This document shows positions 34,949-44,568 of a stretch of DNA of 64,000 nucleotides, one piece after another; the stretch's first letter is position 1, and each line of letters starts with the position of its first letter. A program made the translations under genes and the position numbers. The stretch covers positions 36,372 through 100,371 of the forward strand of contig JBDSBP010000088.1 of assembly GCA_039921525.1 (NCBI GenBank), in the 5' to 3' direction. Below the pieces are notes generated by a model, which was not told where the DNA came from, did no database searches, and saw nothing but the letters and a program-made list of their open reading frames with translations. This DNA comes from JADCRZ01 sp039921525 (GTDB taxonomy: Bacteria; Bacteroidota; Bacteroidia; Chitinophagales; Chitinophagaceae).

Positions 34949-35087
34949 AGTTTAAAGTTCAAAGGTTAAAGGTTAAAATACCTCCAGGTTATAGCAGGTT
35001 TAAAGTTAAAGTTAAGGTTCGAATTTTAAACTTTAAACTATTCCGGATACCAACTTTATACGTTGAACTTTGTACTTTGTACTTTAA
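34949..35087. repeat. TTTAAAG-type repeats filling a gap
   Basis: GTTTAAAGTTCAAAGG and AAAGGTTAAA on the left, TTTAAACTTTAAAC and TTGTACTTTGTACTTTAA on the right, inverted to each other, up to the stop of the prenyl synthase. Confidence 0.75.
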
Positions 35088-36053
35088 CTAATTTTCCCTT
35101 TTCACCAGGTAATTTACCAGTTGTTTCATTGGTTCTTTTCGGTAGGAGACTACAGCCGTGTCTTCCAGGTGTTGCATGGCTGTATTGATATATTTTTCTT
35201 TGAGTTCTATAGCCCATTCGTCTACATGGCAATCTTTAAAAATTTGAAGGGTAGCTGTTACTTTGCCGGGCTCATTAATAGTCATTAGATGCTGAAGTTC
35301 CTGTAACTGCTTATCATTAGCTACTTCCAGGGCCTTGATCATCAGGAACGTTTTTTTGTTCGCTAAAATATCACCACCCACCTGTTTTCCAAACTTCTCG
35401 GGATCGCCGAAGGCGTCCAGGTAATCATCCTGTATTTGAAAACTGATACCCAGGTTGCGGCCGAATTCATACAGGTGCAATTGGTTGCCTTGTCCTGCCC
35501 CACCCAGGATAGCGCCTAACTGCAGGCTGCCTGCAAGTAATACGGAGGTTTTTAATTCGATCATCCTGATATAATCTTCCATGTTTACACGTTCCCTGCT
35601 TTCAAAATCCATATCCAGCTGCTGCCCCTCGCATACTTCTCTTGCTGTACGGTTAAACAAATGGATAATTTTATGCAGATGATCCGTTTTTATTTTGTTC
35701 AGGTAATCATATGCTACGATCAGCATTACATCACCGGATAAAATAGCGGCTGGTTCGCTGTATTTTGCATGAATAGTTTGCATTCCCCTGCGCAAAGGGG
35801 CCTTGTCCATGATGTCATCGTGAATGAGTGTAAAATTGTGGAATAGCTCTATGGCAGTAGCTACATGGTATGAATCAGGATTAATTTCATCAAACAATTC
35901 ATTGCCCATCAAACACATTACGGGACGTATTCGCTTACCCCCCAGGGTTAGAAAATAATCTCCCGGATCATATAAGGTAGACGGATTGTCAGGGAAATGT
36001 TTTAGATTGAATTTTGCTTTAAAAAGGGCCGATAGTTCCTCGAACGAATGCAT
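35088..36053 (-). CDS. Polyprenyl diphosphate synthase (trans-isoprenyl)
   Basis: 321 aa. Both aspartate-rich motifs are intact: LIHDDIMD (first) and QIQDDYLDAFGD (second); GGKRIRPV is the early Arg/Lys diphosphate contact. It condenses isopentenyl diphosphate units; chain length (farnesyl, geranylgeranyl or longer) is not determined here. It diverges from the SAM hydrolase over a 116-bp gap free of repeats. Confidence 0.92.
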   Translation of the reverse strand: MHSFEELSALFKAKFNLKHFPDNPSTLYDPGDYFLTLGGKRIRPVMCLMGNELFDEINPDSYHVATAIELFHNFTLIHDDIMDKAPLRRGMQTIHAKYSEPAAILSGDVMLIVAYDYLNKIKTDHLHKIIHLFNRTAREVCEGQQLDMDFESRERVNMEDYIRMIELKTSVLLAGSLQLGAILGGAGQGNQLHLYEFGRNLGISFQIQDDYLDAFGDPEKFGKQVGGDILANKKTFLMIKALEVANDKQLQELQHLMTINEPGKVTATLQIFKDCHVDEWAIELKEKYINTAMQHLEDTAVVSYRKEPMKQLVNYLVKREN

Positions 36054-36169
36054 ACTGTTTATTGATCTGCTAATTTACCAATATAAGTTCATAATTAGGA
36101 ATTAGCGCCCAAAGTTCGAATTTTAACCTGGAAGTTTTGTTGAGATAATTTTTTTTACAAATTTTAAGT

Positions 36170-37063
36170 ATGAAAAAAATTAGCATTTTTATATACTCGA
36201 TATGGTTATCCTGCCTGTTGCATGCACAACCAGGAATATTAGTGTTTCAAACAGACTTTGGCCTGCAGGACGGAGCCGTTGCAGCTATGAAAGGCGTTGC
36301 CATGGGCGTTTCACCGCAACTTAAAATTTTTGATCTTACGCATGAGATACCTCCTTATAATATTTGGGCGGCCGCTTATCGGCTGGAGCAAACTGCTGCC
36401 TATTGGCCCAAAGGAACCGTTTTTGTATCTGTGGTTGATCCCGGCGTAGGCAGCAACCGGAAATCTATTGTTCTGAAAACTAAAAACGGTCAGTATTTTG
36501 TCACGCCCGACAATGGAACTGTTTCGCTGATAGCGGCTTCATTAGGAGTAGAAGAAGTAAGGATTATAGATGAAAAAATAAACAGGCTAAAAGGTTCGGG
36601 TAATTCTAATACCTTTCATGGCAGGGATGTTTTTGCTTACACAGGTGCAAGACTGGCTTCGGGTAAGATGTTGTTTCAACAAGTTGGGCCTTTATCAAAC
36701 AGTGCGCTTGTGAGGATTATCTACCAGGCACCCGTGCTTGAAAAGGGTTCGATCAAGGGCATTATTCCTGTGTTAGATGTTCGGTATGGAAATGTTTGGA
36801 CAAACATACCTGATAGTTTATTAAAAAAAATAAACATGCATTATGGTGATAGCTTACATGTGGTTATTTATAAAAATGAGATCAAGAAATTTAATGCCAT
36901 CTTGCCTTTTGTAAAAACCTTTGCCGATGTGCCGGATCAACAATACCTGGCTTATGTGAATAGTTTAATGAATTTATCTGTTTCGATCAACCAGGGAAAT
37001 TTTGCAGCAGAACATTCTATTCAAAGCGGGCCGGAGTGGAAGATTGAAGTGAGTAAGAAGTAG
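36170..37063 (+). CDS. SAM hydroxide adenosyltransferase (DUF62) with an export signal
   Basis: 297 aa. The SAM hydrolase/fluorinase family is clear: LVFQTDFGLQDGAVAAMKGV, FDLTHEIPPYN, VVDPGVGSNRKSIV, YFVTPDNGTVSL, FHGRDVFAYTGA. Members split S-adenosylmethionine to adenosine and methionine in the cytoplasm. Unusually, a signal-peptide-like segment (KKISIFIYSIWLSCLLHAQ) precedes the domain, so the protein may be periplasmic or anchored. The TAG stop is followed directly by GGATGAGGGATGAGG repeats. Confidence 0.88.
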   Translation: MKKISIFIYSIWLSCLLHAQPGILVFQTDFGLQDGAVAAMKGVAMGVSPQLKIFDLTHEIPPYNIWAAAYRLEQTAAYWPKGTVFVSVVDPGVGSNRKSIVLKTKNGQYFVTPDNGTVSLIAASLGVEEVRIIDEKINRLKGSGNSNTFHGRDVFAYTGARLASGKMLFQQVGPLSNSALVRIIYQAPVLEKGSIKGIIPVLDVRYGNVWTNIPDSLLKKINMHYGDSLHVVIYKNEIKKFNAILPFVKTFADVPDQQYLAYVNSLMNLSVSINQGNFAAEHSIQSGPEWKIEVSKK

Positions 37064-37207
37064 GGATGAGGGATGAGGTATGAGCTACAGGGATACCCAG
37101 ATTTATAAGATGCATGAAATCTATATGATTTATTTATTAATAGCGCTGTCAGAATGTTTATATCCTATGCACATAGCTCATAGCTCATAGCTCATACCTC
37201 ATAGCTA
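37064..37207. repeat. Inverted heptad pair between convergent genes
   Basis: GGATGAGGGATGAGGTATGAG follows the SAM hydrolase stop (37064-37083), and four AGCTCAT or ACCTCAT units at 37172-37207 end 2 bp before the RNase R stop. The pair could form one hairpin shared by both transcripts. Confidence 0.85.
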
Positions 37208-37209
37208 AA

Positions 37210-39237
37210 CTACCTCCTCTTCTTCTTACCCTGCTGCGGTTTCGATTCCCGCCTTTCCTCGCGCTTACCATCTGCCAATGAACTGGCCAATACCCATTCA
37301 TAATCTAATTGCCTTTTGGCGAGGTTGGCGGAAATAACCTTGATGCGTATTTTATCTCCCATCCTGAACGTTCGCCCGCTGCGTTTTCCTACCAAACAAT
37401 AATCGGATTCAATATGTTGGAAATCGTCGTAGTTATATAAACTGTGAATGCTTACCAGGCCCTCACATTTATGTTCAACTGTTTCTACCCAGAAGCCGAA
37501 AGAAGAAACGCCACTGATCACTCCTTCGAATTCCTCTCCCAGGTAGTTCTGCATATATTCTACCTGTTTATATTTATTAGCCGCCCTTTCCGTTTCCATC
37601 GCCGCCCGTTCACGGTCGCTGCAATGTTTGCATTTTATATCCATTTTTTCATCAGGTTTTACAGCTTTATCAAGCACTTGCAGTAGTACGCGATGGACCA
37701 AGATATCAGGATAACGGCGGATAGGAGAAGTAAAATGCGTGTAATGTTCAAATCCCAACCCATAATGCCCGATGTTTTGCGCTGTGTAAACGGCTTTGGC
37801 CATAGTTCTTATTCCTAGTTGCTCCAGCACATGCTGTTCGGGTTTGCCCTTTACTTCATCGAGCATGAGGTTAAAAGATGCCGCAATACCCTGCGGTGTT
37901 GAGGTGTCGAATTTATGACCATACTTTTTAGCGAACTCCACGAAAGGCATTAACTTTTCTGTATCAGGCGTATCATGAACCCGGTAAGGCATGGGTACAG
38001 GCTTTTTATTGACTTTAACTTTGGCAACGTTTTCTGCTACAATCCTGTTGGCGAGTAGCATAAATTCTTCTATAAGCTGGTGTGCTTCCTTACTTTCTTT
38101 TACCATTATACCAATCGGTTTGCCTTGTGCATCCAGCTTGAATTTAACTTCAGAAGAAGAGAAATTGATAGCGCCTTTTTCGAATCTTTTTTTGCGGAAA
38201 CTTTGTGCCAGCTTGTTTAAAATTAAAATTTCTTCTTTATGTAATCCATCTTGTTTTTCAATGATCTCCTGCACTTCTTCGTAGGTAAAGCGATGATTGG
38301 AATGTATCACCGTTCTTCCTAACCAGTTGTTTTTTATTGCTCCTCGTGGAGATATTTCAAACACAGCGGAAAAGGTAAATTTATCCTCATGAGGTCGAAG
38401 GGAACATAGTTCATTGGAGATGCGTTCAGGCAGCATGGGATTTACACGGTCAGGCAAATAAACCGAGGTGGCTCTTTCGTAAGCGGATGTATCGAGGGCC
38501 GTATCGGGTTTTACATAATAGCTAACGTCGGCAATATGCACGCCTATTTCATAATTCCCATTTTGAAGCAAACGGAAAGAAACTGCATCATCAAAGTCCT
38601 TGGCATCAGCCGGGTCAATGGTCAGACAAAGTATCCCCCTGAAATCTCTCCTTTTGAGAATTTCATCCTCCGGCAAAATATCCACCAGCTTTTCGGATTC
38701 TTGCAGTACATCATCTACAAACTTTAGCGGGAAACCGCTACCCATGAGTAGTTCGTTCATGGCCATATCATTCATGTCTCCTGCTTTCATCACCTGCACT
38801 ACTTCACCCTGTGGCTTCTTTCGCTTATCCCACTCAGTTATTTTTACCACAACTTTATCCTTGTCTGAAGCACCGTTTAATTTTTCCAGGGGAATATAAA
38901 TATCAGGCACAGCCTTCTCCGTTTCTGCAATAAAAAAAGCAAAATTGTCGCTGACCTCAATGCGGCCCATGAACTCAGATTGTTTTCTTGTGATTACGTC
39001 CGTTATCTCTCCCTGTTTACGGCCGCTTTTGCCCGATTCACTGGTTACCTTCACCCGTACTTTATCTCCGTGTAATGCGGTGTTAAAATGATTAGGACGG
39101 ATCAGGATATCTGAAGCCAGGTTTGCAACGATCACGTACCCCATGCCTGAACGCGTGATATCTAAAACACCTTCATAACTGTCTTTGTTTTCAGAAGTAG
39201 CATTTCCTCTTTTCTTTGTGGTTTCTTTCCTTGCCAT
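37210..39237 (-). CDS. rnr: Ribonuclease R
   Basis: 675 aa. Order: basic N-terminus, cold-shock-like OB domain, RNB catalytic domain with LTIDPADAKDFDDAVSF (metal Asp residues) and HIADVSYYV, ERATSVYLPDRVNPMLP, then the S1 domain (FEGVISGVSSFGFWVE) and a Lys/Arg-rich tail (KREERRESKPQQGKKKRR). It digests structured RNA 3' to 5'. Next to lpxK on the same strand with 13 bp between. Confidence 0.95.
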   Translation of the reverse strand: MARKETTKKRGNATSENKDSYEGVLDITRSGMGYVIVANLASDILIRPNHFNTALHGDKVRVKVTSESGKSGRKQGEITDVITRKQSEFMGRIEVSDNFAFFIAETEKAVPDIYIPLEKLNGASDKDKVVVKITEWDKRKKPQGEVVQVMKAGDMNDMAMNELLMGSGFPLKFVDDVLQESEKLVDILPEDEILKRRDFRGILCLTIDPADAKDFDDAVSFRLLQNGNYEIGVHIADVSYYVKPDTALDTSAYERATSVYLPDRVNPMLPERISNELCSLRPHEDKFTFSAVFEISPRGAIKNNWLGRTVIHSNHRFTYEEVQEIIEKQDGLHKEEILILNKLAQSFRKKRFEKGAINFSSSEVKFKLDAQGKPIGIMVKESKEAHQLIEEFMLLANRIVAENVAKVKVNKKPVPMPYRVHDTPDTEKLMPFVEFAKKYGHKFDTSTPQGIAASFNLMLDEVKGKPEQHVLEQLGIRTMAKAVYTAQNIGHYGLGFEHYTHFTSPIRRYPDILVHRVLLQVLDKAVKPDEKMDIKCKHCSDRERAAMETERAANKYKQVEYMQNYLGEEFEGVISGVSSFGFWVETVEHKCEGLVSIHSLYNYDDFQHIESDYCLVGKRSGRTFRMGDKIRIKVISANLAKRQLDYEWVLASSLADGKREERRESKPQQGKKKRR

Positions 39238-39250
39238 GGATATTAGTTTG

Positions 39251-40324
39251 TTAGGAATAATTAAAGTTATGTATAAAAGCCTTCACGAATTCATTGAACT
39301 GCAACTCTTCGTTAAAAAGAAACTCATGTTCAATAGGTATAACGTATAAGGGTAGGCCTGCCAGTGAATTAGAAAATTTAGTGAGTCGTACGGCGTCTTT
39401 TTCAGTGGTAAGGATAATCTTGGTGGTTGCCTCAATGTTCTCGAATTTCGTTGTGATATCTTTCAGATCGTCGATGGTGAAAATCTGGTGATCGCTGAAA
39501 TTTAACTGGTGATAGGTGGCTGTTTTATCCTGCAGGTATTTTTTTAGCGGTCCCGGGTCTGCAATTCCAGTTACCAGTAACACCTCTACCCTGTCTGACA
39601 ATTTAAAGGGTTCATGCGTAAAAATATGATAAGGCGTACCGTAGCGAATGGTGGAAAAGAAAAGATGCTGGTGTGGTAGAGCATCTATTTCTTTAGCAAT
39701 GAGTTCCTTTTCCTCGTATTGCATATCAGGAGCACATTTTGTTATAATGACCAGGTCAGCGCGTTTATAACTTTTTTTCTCATCACGCAGATCGCCGGTT
39801 GGCAAATACCAGTCGCGGGTAAAAAGATTATTGCAATCGACCAACAAAATATTATAACCGGCTTTTACGGCCCGGTGCTGAAATGCATCATCCAGTATAA
39901 TAACGCCCGTATCGGGTCGGTCATGTAATAGCTGTGGAATGGCTTCCACTCTTTCTTCTCCTACTGTAATGGCTACGTCCGGAAACTTGATATGAAACAA
40001 CATGGGTTCGTCGCCGATTTCGAGGGCCGTGCTTTTTTCATCGGCCATAGCGTATCCCTTCGTTTTTCGTTTATACCCCCTGCTTAACGTGGCAACTTTT
40101 ATTTCGTCTTTCAGCGATTTTACAAGGTATAACACCATCGGCGATTTGCCCGTGCCGCCGGTGGAAAGATTTCCTACACATATTACCGGCAAGTTAAAAG
40201 AAGATGATGTCAAAATGTTTTTATCGTACAATCGGTTCCTGCACCAGATAACCGCGAAATATATAAAAGAGAAGGGGAACAAAATAATACGGATCGGACC
40301 CAGCAATGGAAAATTAAAATTCAT
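39251..40324 (-). CDS. lpxK: Tetraacyldisaccharide 4'-kinase
   Basis: 357 aa. The P-loop GNLSTGGTGKSP (about 52-63) is the LpxK variant, followed by LSRGYKRKTKGY, IGDEPMLFHIKFP and ILDDAFQHRAVKA. It phosphorylates the lipid A precursor at the inner membrane, so the organism makes lipid A. Its start overlaps the upstream 5-FCL gene by 11 bp. Confidence 0.95.
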   Translation of the reverse strand: MNFNFPLLGPIRIILFPFSFIYFAVIWCRNRLYDKNILTSSSFNLPVICVGNLSTGGTGKSPMVLYLVKSLKDEIKVATLSRGYKRKTKGYAMADEKSTALEIGDEPMLFHIKFPDVAITVGEERVEAIPQLLHDRPDTGVIILDDAFQHRAVKAGYNILLVDCNNLFTRDWYLPTGDLRDEKKSYKRADLVIITKCAPDMQYEEKELIAKEIDALPHQHLFFSTIRYGTPYHIFTHEPFKLSDRVEVLLVTGIADPGPLKKYLQDKTATYHQLNFSDHQIFTIDDLKDITTKFENIEATTKIILTTEKDAVRLTKFSNSLAGLPLYVIPIEHEFLFNEELQFNEFVKAFIHNFNYS

Positions 40325-40883
40325 AGATATTATTCGGTGTGATGCATATATTTAAAGGTACGTCAAATTCATTGATGTCGTCGATAACCTCTTCCGGTTC
40401 AAAGTAGGAGAAGCCGACTTTTAAAACATCTTCCCTGCATGTTTTCAGGAACCTGTCATAAAAGCCTTTCCCATAGCCCACCCGGAAACCCTGTTTATCA
40501 AAAGTCAGCAGAGGAACAAATACAAGATCGATATCCTCAGCGGCAATTTCTTCATCTGATACAGGTTCAGCAATGCCATAGGCATTCTTCCGGTACTCTG
40601 TATCATCGTCAACGAGGAGAGTTTTAAACGTCTGTTCTTTTACATCTATAACGGGAAAGGCTAGTTGCAAACCTGGAATTAAGAATGACAGGTAGTCAAC
40701 CATCATGTGCGTATTCACCTCCCATTTTTCTTCGATGGGCCAGAAACTTAAAACAGACTGAACATCACCCAACGGCTGTTGCTGAAACTGGATCAGCAAT
40801 AATTTATCAAGACGAATAAGTTCCTGTGTTGAAAGCTGTCTTCGTTTATGCTGGTAGATTTTGCGGAGTTCCTTTTTAATCAT
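40314..40883 (-). CDS. 5-formyltetrahydrofolate cyclo-ligase
   Basis: 189 aa. Family motifs: RKIYQHKRRQLS (N-terminal), WPIEEKWEVNTHMM, and VPLLTFDKQGFRVGYGKGFY (ATP/folate site). It recycles 5-formyl-THF to methenyl-THF. It overlaps bioD by 4 bp (ATGA) and lpxK by 11 bp, so the five genes are probably translated as one set. Confidence 0.93.
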   Translation of the reverse strand: MIKKELRKIYQHKRRQLSTQELIRLDKLLLIQFQQQPLGDVQSVLSFWPIEEKWEVNTHMMVDYLSFLIPGLQLAFPVIDVKEQTFKTLLVDDDTEYRKNAYGIAEPVSDEEIAAEDIDLVFVPLLTFDKQGFRVGYGKGFYDRFLKTCREDVLKVGFSYFEPEEVIDDINEFDVPLNICITPNNIYEF

Positions 40884-41536
40884 GGTACCTGTTCTAAAAT
40901 TCTTAATAGATTTTCCCTGATTAATGATGCCTGTATGGATAAAATTTCCCGGCTTATATTTTCCAGTTTAGGAATACGGGCAATTATGGGATAACCGCTC
41001 CAATCTGCAATTTCTTCTTCATAGTGCATGTATTCATCATTAAACACCCATCCAAGAACATCCACTCCCCGCTGCCTGCAAACCTCGGCAGTTAATAATG
41101 AATGGTTAATACTACCGAGGTAATTCCTGCTTACGAGGATAACTTTAGCTTTCAATGTAAGGATGAGGTCAATTACAAATTCACGTTCATTCAAAGGCAC
41201 TAATAAACCGCCGGCTCCTTCGATCACCACGTAGTCACTGTCGCTATAATTTTTTTTTACTTCCTGAAAATATTCATTGATACGGTTAAGGTCAATTTCT
41301 GTTTGTTCATGCCTGGCAGCGATATGCGGAGATGCAGGTATGGAAAGATGGTAAACTTCCGGGAGGCATTTATTATTGGCACCTATAAATTGACGTACCT
41401 GTTCTTTATCTGTGCCGCCGATGTCTCCAACCTGTACCGGTTTCCAGTAATCGGCCTGCAGGGCATTACTTATGATTATGGAAACGATCGTTTTACCAAT
41501 GTCGGTACCGGTGCCCGTTATAAACACGGGGATCAT
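40880..41536 (-). CDS. bioD: Dethiobiotin synthetase
   Basis: 218 aa with the BioD P-loop GTGTDIGKT (7-15), substrate-site YWKPVQVGD, and VIEGAGGLLVPLNE. It closes the ureido ring in biotin synthesis. Other bio genes (bioA, B, F) are not in the window. It overlaps rsmD by 4 bp and the 5-FCL gene by 4 bp. Confidence 0.93.
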   Translation of the reverse strand: MIPVFITGTGTDIGKTIVSIIISNALQADYWKPVQVGDIGGTDKEQVRQFIGANNKCLPEVYHLSIPASPHIAARHEQTEIDLNRINEYFQEVKKNYSDSDYVVIEGAGGLLVPLNEREFVIDLILTLKAKVILVSRNYLGSINHSLLTAEVCRQRGVDVLGWVFNDEYMHYEEEIADWSGYPIIARIPKLENISREILSIQASLIRENLLRILEQVP

Positions 41537-42081
41537 GGTTCTTTATTATTAATGAAAATGGAAAAAATGGTGGTGCCGTATTTTCGTTGGGTTTTAAATA
41601 AGGGAAACTTGCTATAATCGTTTCTCGGAGTATGTTCCAGCACAAACCAGCCATTTGCTTTCAGTAATTTTTTTTCCACTATTATTTCAGGAAGCTTGTC
41701 AATCGTTTCCAAAGCATAGGGCGGTCCTGCAAATATAAAATCAAACGTATCCATACATTGCTGTATAAACTTAAAAACATCCATTCGCACAATTTCAAAA
41801 TTTTCTGCACCCAGTGTAGTGAACGTTTTTTTTATAAATTCATACATGGCCGTATCCATTTCAACAACCGTAAGATCCTTAACGCCGCGTGATGCCAGTT
41901 CGTAACTTATGCTGCCCGTTCCGCCAAATAAATCGAGTGTTTTTAATTCTTCAAATGCAAGATTATTCTGAAGGATATTAAAAAGGCCTTCTTTGGCAAT
42001 ATCGGTTGTAGGACGCGTGTAGGGCATTTTAGCCGGCGGATTTATTTTCCTTCCGCCATACTCACCGCTTATGATACGCAT
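41533..42081 (-). CDS. rsmD: 16S rRNA (guanine966-N2)-methyltransferase
   Basis: 182 aa. RsmD signature: MRIISGEYGGRKINPP, TRPTTDIAKEGLFNIL, LDLFGGTGSISYELASRG (SAM site). Motif IV reads FAGPPYAL where FADPPY is usual, so the catalytic Asp position is Gly. The function is still the best guess from the family; activity of this variant is open. Confidence 0.88.
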   Translation of the reverse strand: MRIISGEYGGRKINPPAKMPYTRPTTDIAKEGLFNILQNNLAFEELKTLDLFGGTGSISYELASRGVKDLTVVEMDTAMYEFIKKTFTTLGAENFEIVRMDVFKFIQQCMDTFDFIFAGPPYALETIDKLPEIIVEKKLLKANGWFVLEHTPRNDYSKFPLFKTQRKYGTTIFSIFINNKEP

Positions 42082-42920
42082 AAGGCCAGTTTCAAAATGG
42101 GTGAAAAAAAATGTTCCGGGAAAGATTCAAAGGATGAAGGTACGCTAATACCCGTTGGTAAAGTATCTGTATGCACCGATTGAAAATATTTTAGCAACTC
42201 TTCATACATGGCAGAATTCTTATCAATCATACCTCCTACCTGCAGAGGTGTTTCCTCCTGCTTCAGATCAAACTGCTGGTAGATGTTCAACAGCTGCCAT
42301 GCGATATCTTCCGAAGTTTGGTAGGGCAGATTTTGAATGACCTGTAATTGCTTGTTGATGAAAACCGAAGCGGTTATTTCTTTAGTGTTGAATATGATGC
42401 TCACATAATCAATTGCAGATAGTTCCTCTTTTAACGAGCATTCCAACAACAAAGTGTAATAATGTCGATAATTGCAACCGGGAAAACGTCGTTGAAAAAA
42501 GTCATCTAACACCGGAGGAATTCTATAAATGGTGTATATTTCTCCGCCATTAATCTTCTCGCTCATCATCATGCCCTTATTCACATTACCATGCAATAGT
42601 CCCAGCATTTCCTTATTCAGATCCTTATCGAAATATTTACGGGGTACTAGACAATTTTCCGGCCAGTTAAATACAACCAAGCATTCTTTCATTTTTTCCT
42701 TGAGCAAGGGATCATCATTTAGAGTCTCTTCCAGTGAATTAACCATTTCCTGGTTATTGTTATATGTTAGCTGGTAATACTTCAGGGCCATCACCCTATT
42801 ATCACTTTTAAGCACGGTATAATAAAAATAATGCGGGTTCACTTCAATGAGCAAGCGGCAATCTAACCGATCAACCGATGCAAGTTCATCATGGATAATA
42901 TCAAAAACGGGTGTACTCAT
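42069..42920 (-). CDS. DUF3822 family protein
   Basis: 283 aa from the ATG at 42920 (MSTPVFDIIHDELASVDR). An upstream ATG at 43007 is in frame, but that extension only translates the intergenic repeat (TGAGGTA units). The family is typical of Bacteroidota, often next to rsmD, and has an actin-like (pilM-like) look; its role is not established. It overlaps rsmD by 13 bp. Confidence 0.88.
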   Translation of the reverse strand: MSTPVFDIIHDELASVDRLDCRLLIEVNPHYFYYTVLKSDNRVMALKYYQLTYNNNQEMVNSLEETLNDDPLLKEKMKECLVVFNWPENCLVPRKYFDKDLNKEMLGLLHGNVNKGMMMSEKINGGEIYTIYRIPPVLDDFFQRRFPGCNYRHYYTLLLECSLKEELSAIDYVSIIFNTKEITASVFINKQLQVIQNLPYQTSEDIAWQLLNIYQQFDLKQEETPLQVGGMIDKNSAMYEELLKYFQSVHTDTLPTGISVPSSFESFPEHFFSPILKLALCVS

Positions 42921-42953
42921 ATCATTTGCTGGGTGCAATATTACTATAATAAT

Positions 42954-43036
42954 TTGAGGTATGAGGTATGAGGTTTGAGGTATGAGGATGGTCGAAACAT
43001 AGTACATTAATAATTAACAATTAATAAGTAACAATT
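42954..43036. repeat. TGAGGTA and TTAATAA repeat arms in a divergent gap
   Basis: Five units of the TGAGGTATGAGG type at 42954-42988; a separate array of TTAATAATTAACAATT at 43005-43036. Here the two arms belong to different families. Confidence 0.75.
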
Positions 43037-43048
43037 GTATTTTAGCTT

Positions 43049-44407
43049 ATGGCAAATGGCATCATAACGAATGATCTGCAGGTAACAATTTCCAACAGGC
43101 AAATCCTGAAAATTGCATTTCCGATCAGCTTTGCCATATTTGTTCCTCAAATAAATTTTGTTACCAATAACATTTTCCTGGGCGGACTTGGAGAAGAATC
43201 ATTGGCTGCTGCGGGTATCACAGGCGTAGCGTACCTGATATTTTCCGCCATTGGCATAGGACTCAACAACGGCTTACAAGCACTGATTGCCAGGAGGGCC
43301 GGAGAAAATAAGGTGGAGGAGATTGGAAAATTATTTTCCCAGGGTGTTCTTATTTCACTGGCTATTGCGGCTATCGGAATTCTTTTTATTTATTTTGCCG
43401 GTTCTTTCTTTTTACATATTTCCTTGAAATCAGAAATCCTTCAGGCCAAATGCATTGACTTTCTTCGAATCCGCATATGGGGCCTTCCCTTTTTATATAT
43501 CTACCAGATGCGTAATGCATTGCTTGTAGGCACAAATCAAAGTCGATTTTTGATTGCGGGTTCGCTGGCTGAAGCCATTACTAACATTTTTTTTGACTAC
43601 GGATTTATTTATGGGAAGTTGGGATTGCCGGAAATAGGTTTTAACGGCGCTGCTTATGCTTCGATCATTGCTGAATTCACGGGTATGATAGTGGTATTCG
43701 TGGTAATTCATTATAAGGGCATTGGCAAACGATTTAATTTATTTGGCCAGTTTAAGGTAGACAGGATAATAGTAACACAGATCCTTAAACAATCGGCGCC
43801 TCTTATTTTTCAATATGCAATCAGCATTATAACATGGAATTTTTTTTATATACTGGTAGAACATCATGGTTCAAGAGCGCTGGCCATCTCTACAACTATG
43901 CGAAATATTTTTGGTTTTTTTGGAGTATTTACCTGGGCCTTTGGCGCTACCACCGCCACCATGGTGAGTAATATCATCGGCCAGGATATGAAGGATAAAG
44001 TTCCCTGGCTCATAAAAAAGATAGCCTATGTAAGCACTGCTTTTGGAATTGTTTTTTTCTGCTTGCTCAACTTATTTCCAGGGGTTTTTTTATCTGTTTT
44101 CGCGCAAAGCGATGATTTCATAACAGATGCCATACCGGTAGTGCGGGTGGTGTCATCTGCCCTGGTAATCATGTCATTTTCCAGCGTATGGATGAACGCT
44201 GTAATTGGAACGGGTAATTCAAAAGTGAGCCTGGTAATTGAAACTTTTACCGTTGTTTTGTATATTATCTACGTGTATTTCGTGCTGGAGGTAATGCAGA
44301 TGTCTATTGTGATCGGGTGGATGTCCGAATGGGTTTACTGGTTGAGTATGTTTGGTCTGTCGTGGTGGTATATTCGAAGTGGAAGATGGAAGAAAAAGAT
44401 TATTTAA
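43049..44407 (+). CDS. MATE-family efflux transporter
   Basis: 452 aa with 12 TM segments in two similar halves (QINFVTNNIFLGGLGEESLAAAGI, and in the second half TTATMVSNIIGQDMKD). Exports drugs or metabolites by Na+ or H+ antiport. The TAA stop is followed directly by a GCAGAATT repeat arm. Confidence 0.93.
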   Translation: MANGIITNDLQVTISNRQILKIAFPISFAIFVPQINFVTNNIFLGGLGEESLAAAGITGVAYLIFSAIGIGLNNGLQALIARRAGENKVEEIGKLFSQGVLISLAIAAIGILFIYFAGSFFLHISLKSEILQAKCIDFLRIRIWGLPFLYIYQMRNALLVGTNQSRFLIAGSLAEAITNIFFDYGFIYGKLGLPEIGFNGAAYASIIAEFTGMIVVFVVIHYKGIGKRFNLFGQFKVDRIIVTQILKQSAPLIFQYAISIITWNFFYILVEHHGSRALAISTTMRNIFGFFGVFTWAFGATTATMVSNIIGQDMKDKVPWLIKKIAYVSTAFGIVFFCLLNLFPGVFLSVFAQSDDFITDAIPVVRVVSSALVIMSFSSVWMNAVIGTGNSKVSLVIETFTVVLYIIYVYFVLEVMQMSIVIGWMSEWVYWLSMFGLSWWYIRSGRWKKKII

Positions 44408-44568
44408 AAGCAGAATTAACAGGAAGAGAGAGTTCACAGACTAAGAAAATGTCTGAAGCAGAATTCTCCGGATTTTCAGAATGGTCATCTATGAATTATC
44501 AACAGGTTTTTAAAATACCGCGCAAATTCTGTAAATTCTCTCATTTTGTGAATTCTGCTTCTCATTCA
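44408..44568. repeat. Inverted GCAGAATT arms
   Basis: AAGCAGAATTAACAGG begins at the MATE stop; GCAGAATTCTCCGGATTT follows at about 44458. Complementary arms (AAATTCTGTAAATTCTC, GTGAATTCTGCTTCTC) occupy about 44523-44568 and touch the folB stop. Confidence 0.75.

Noticed and set aside
42921..43007. N-terminal extension of the DUF3822 protein
   Set aside because: It only translates intergenic repeats (TGAGGTA units); the ATG at 42920 gives a sensible start.
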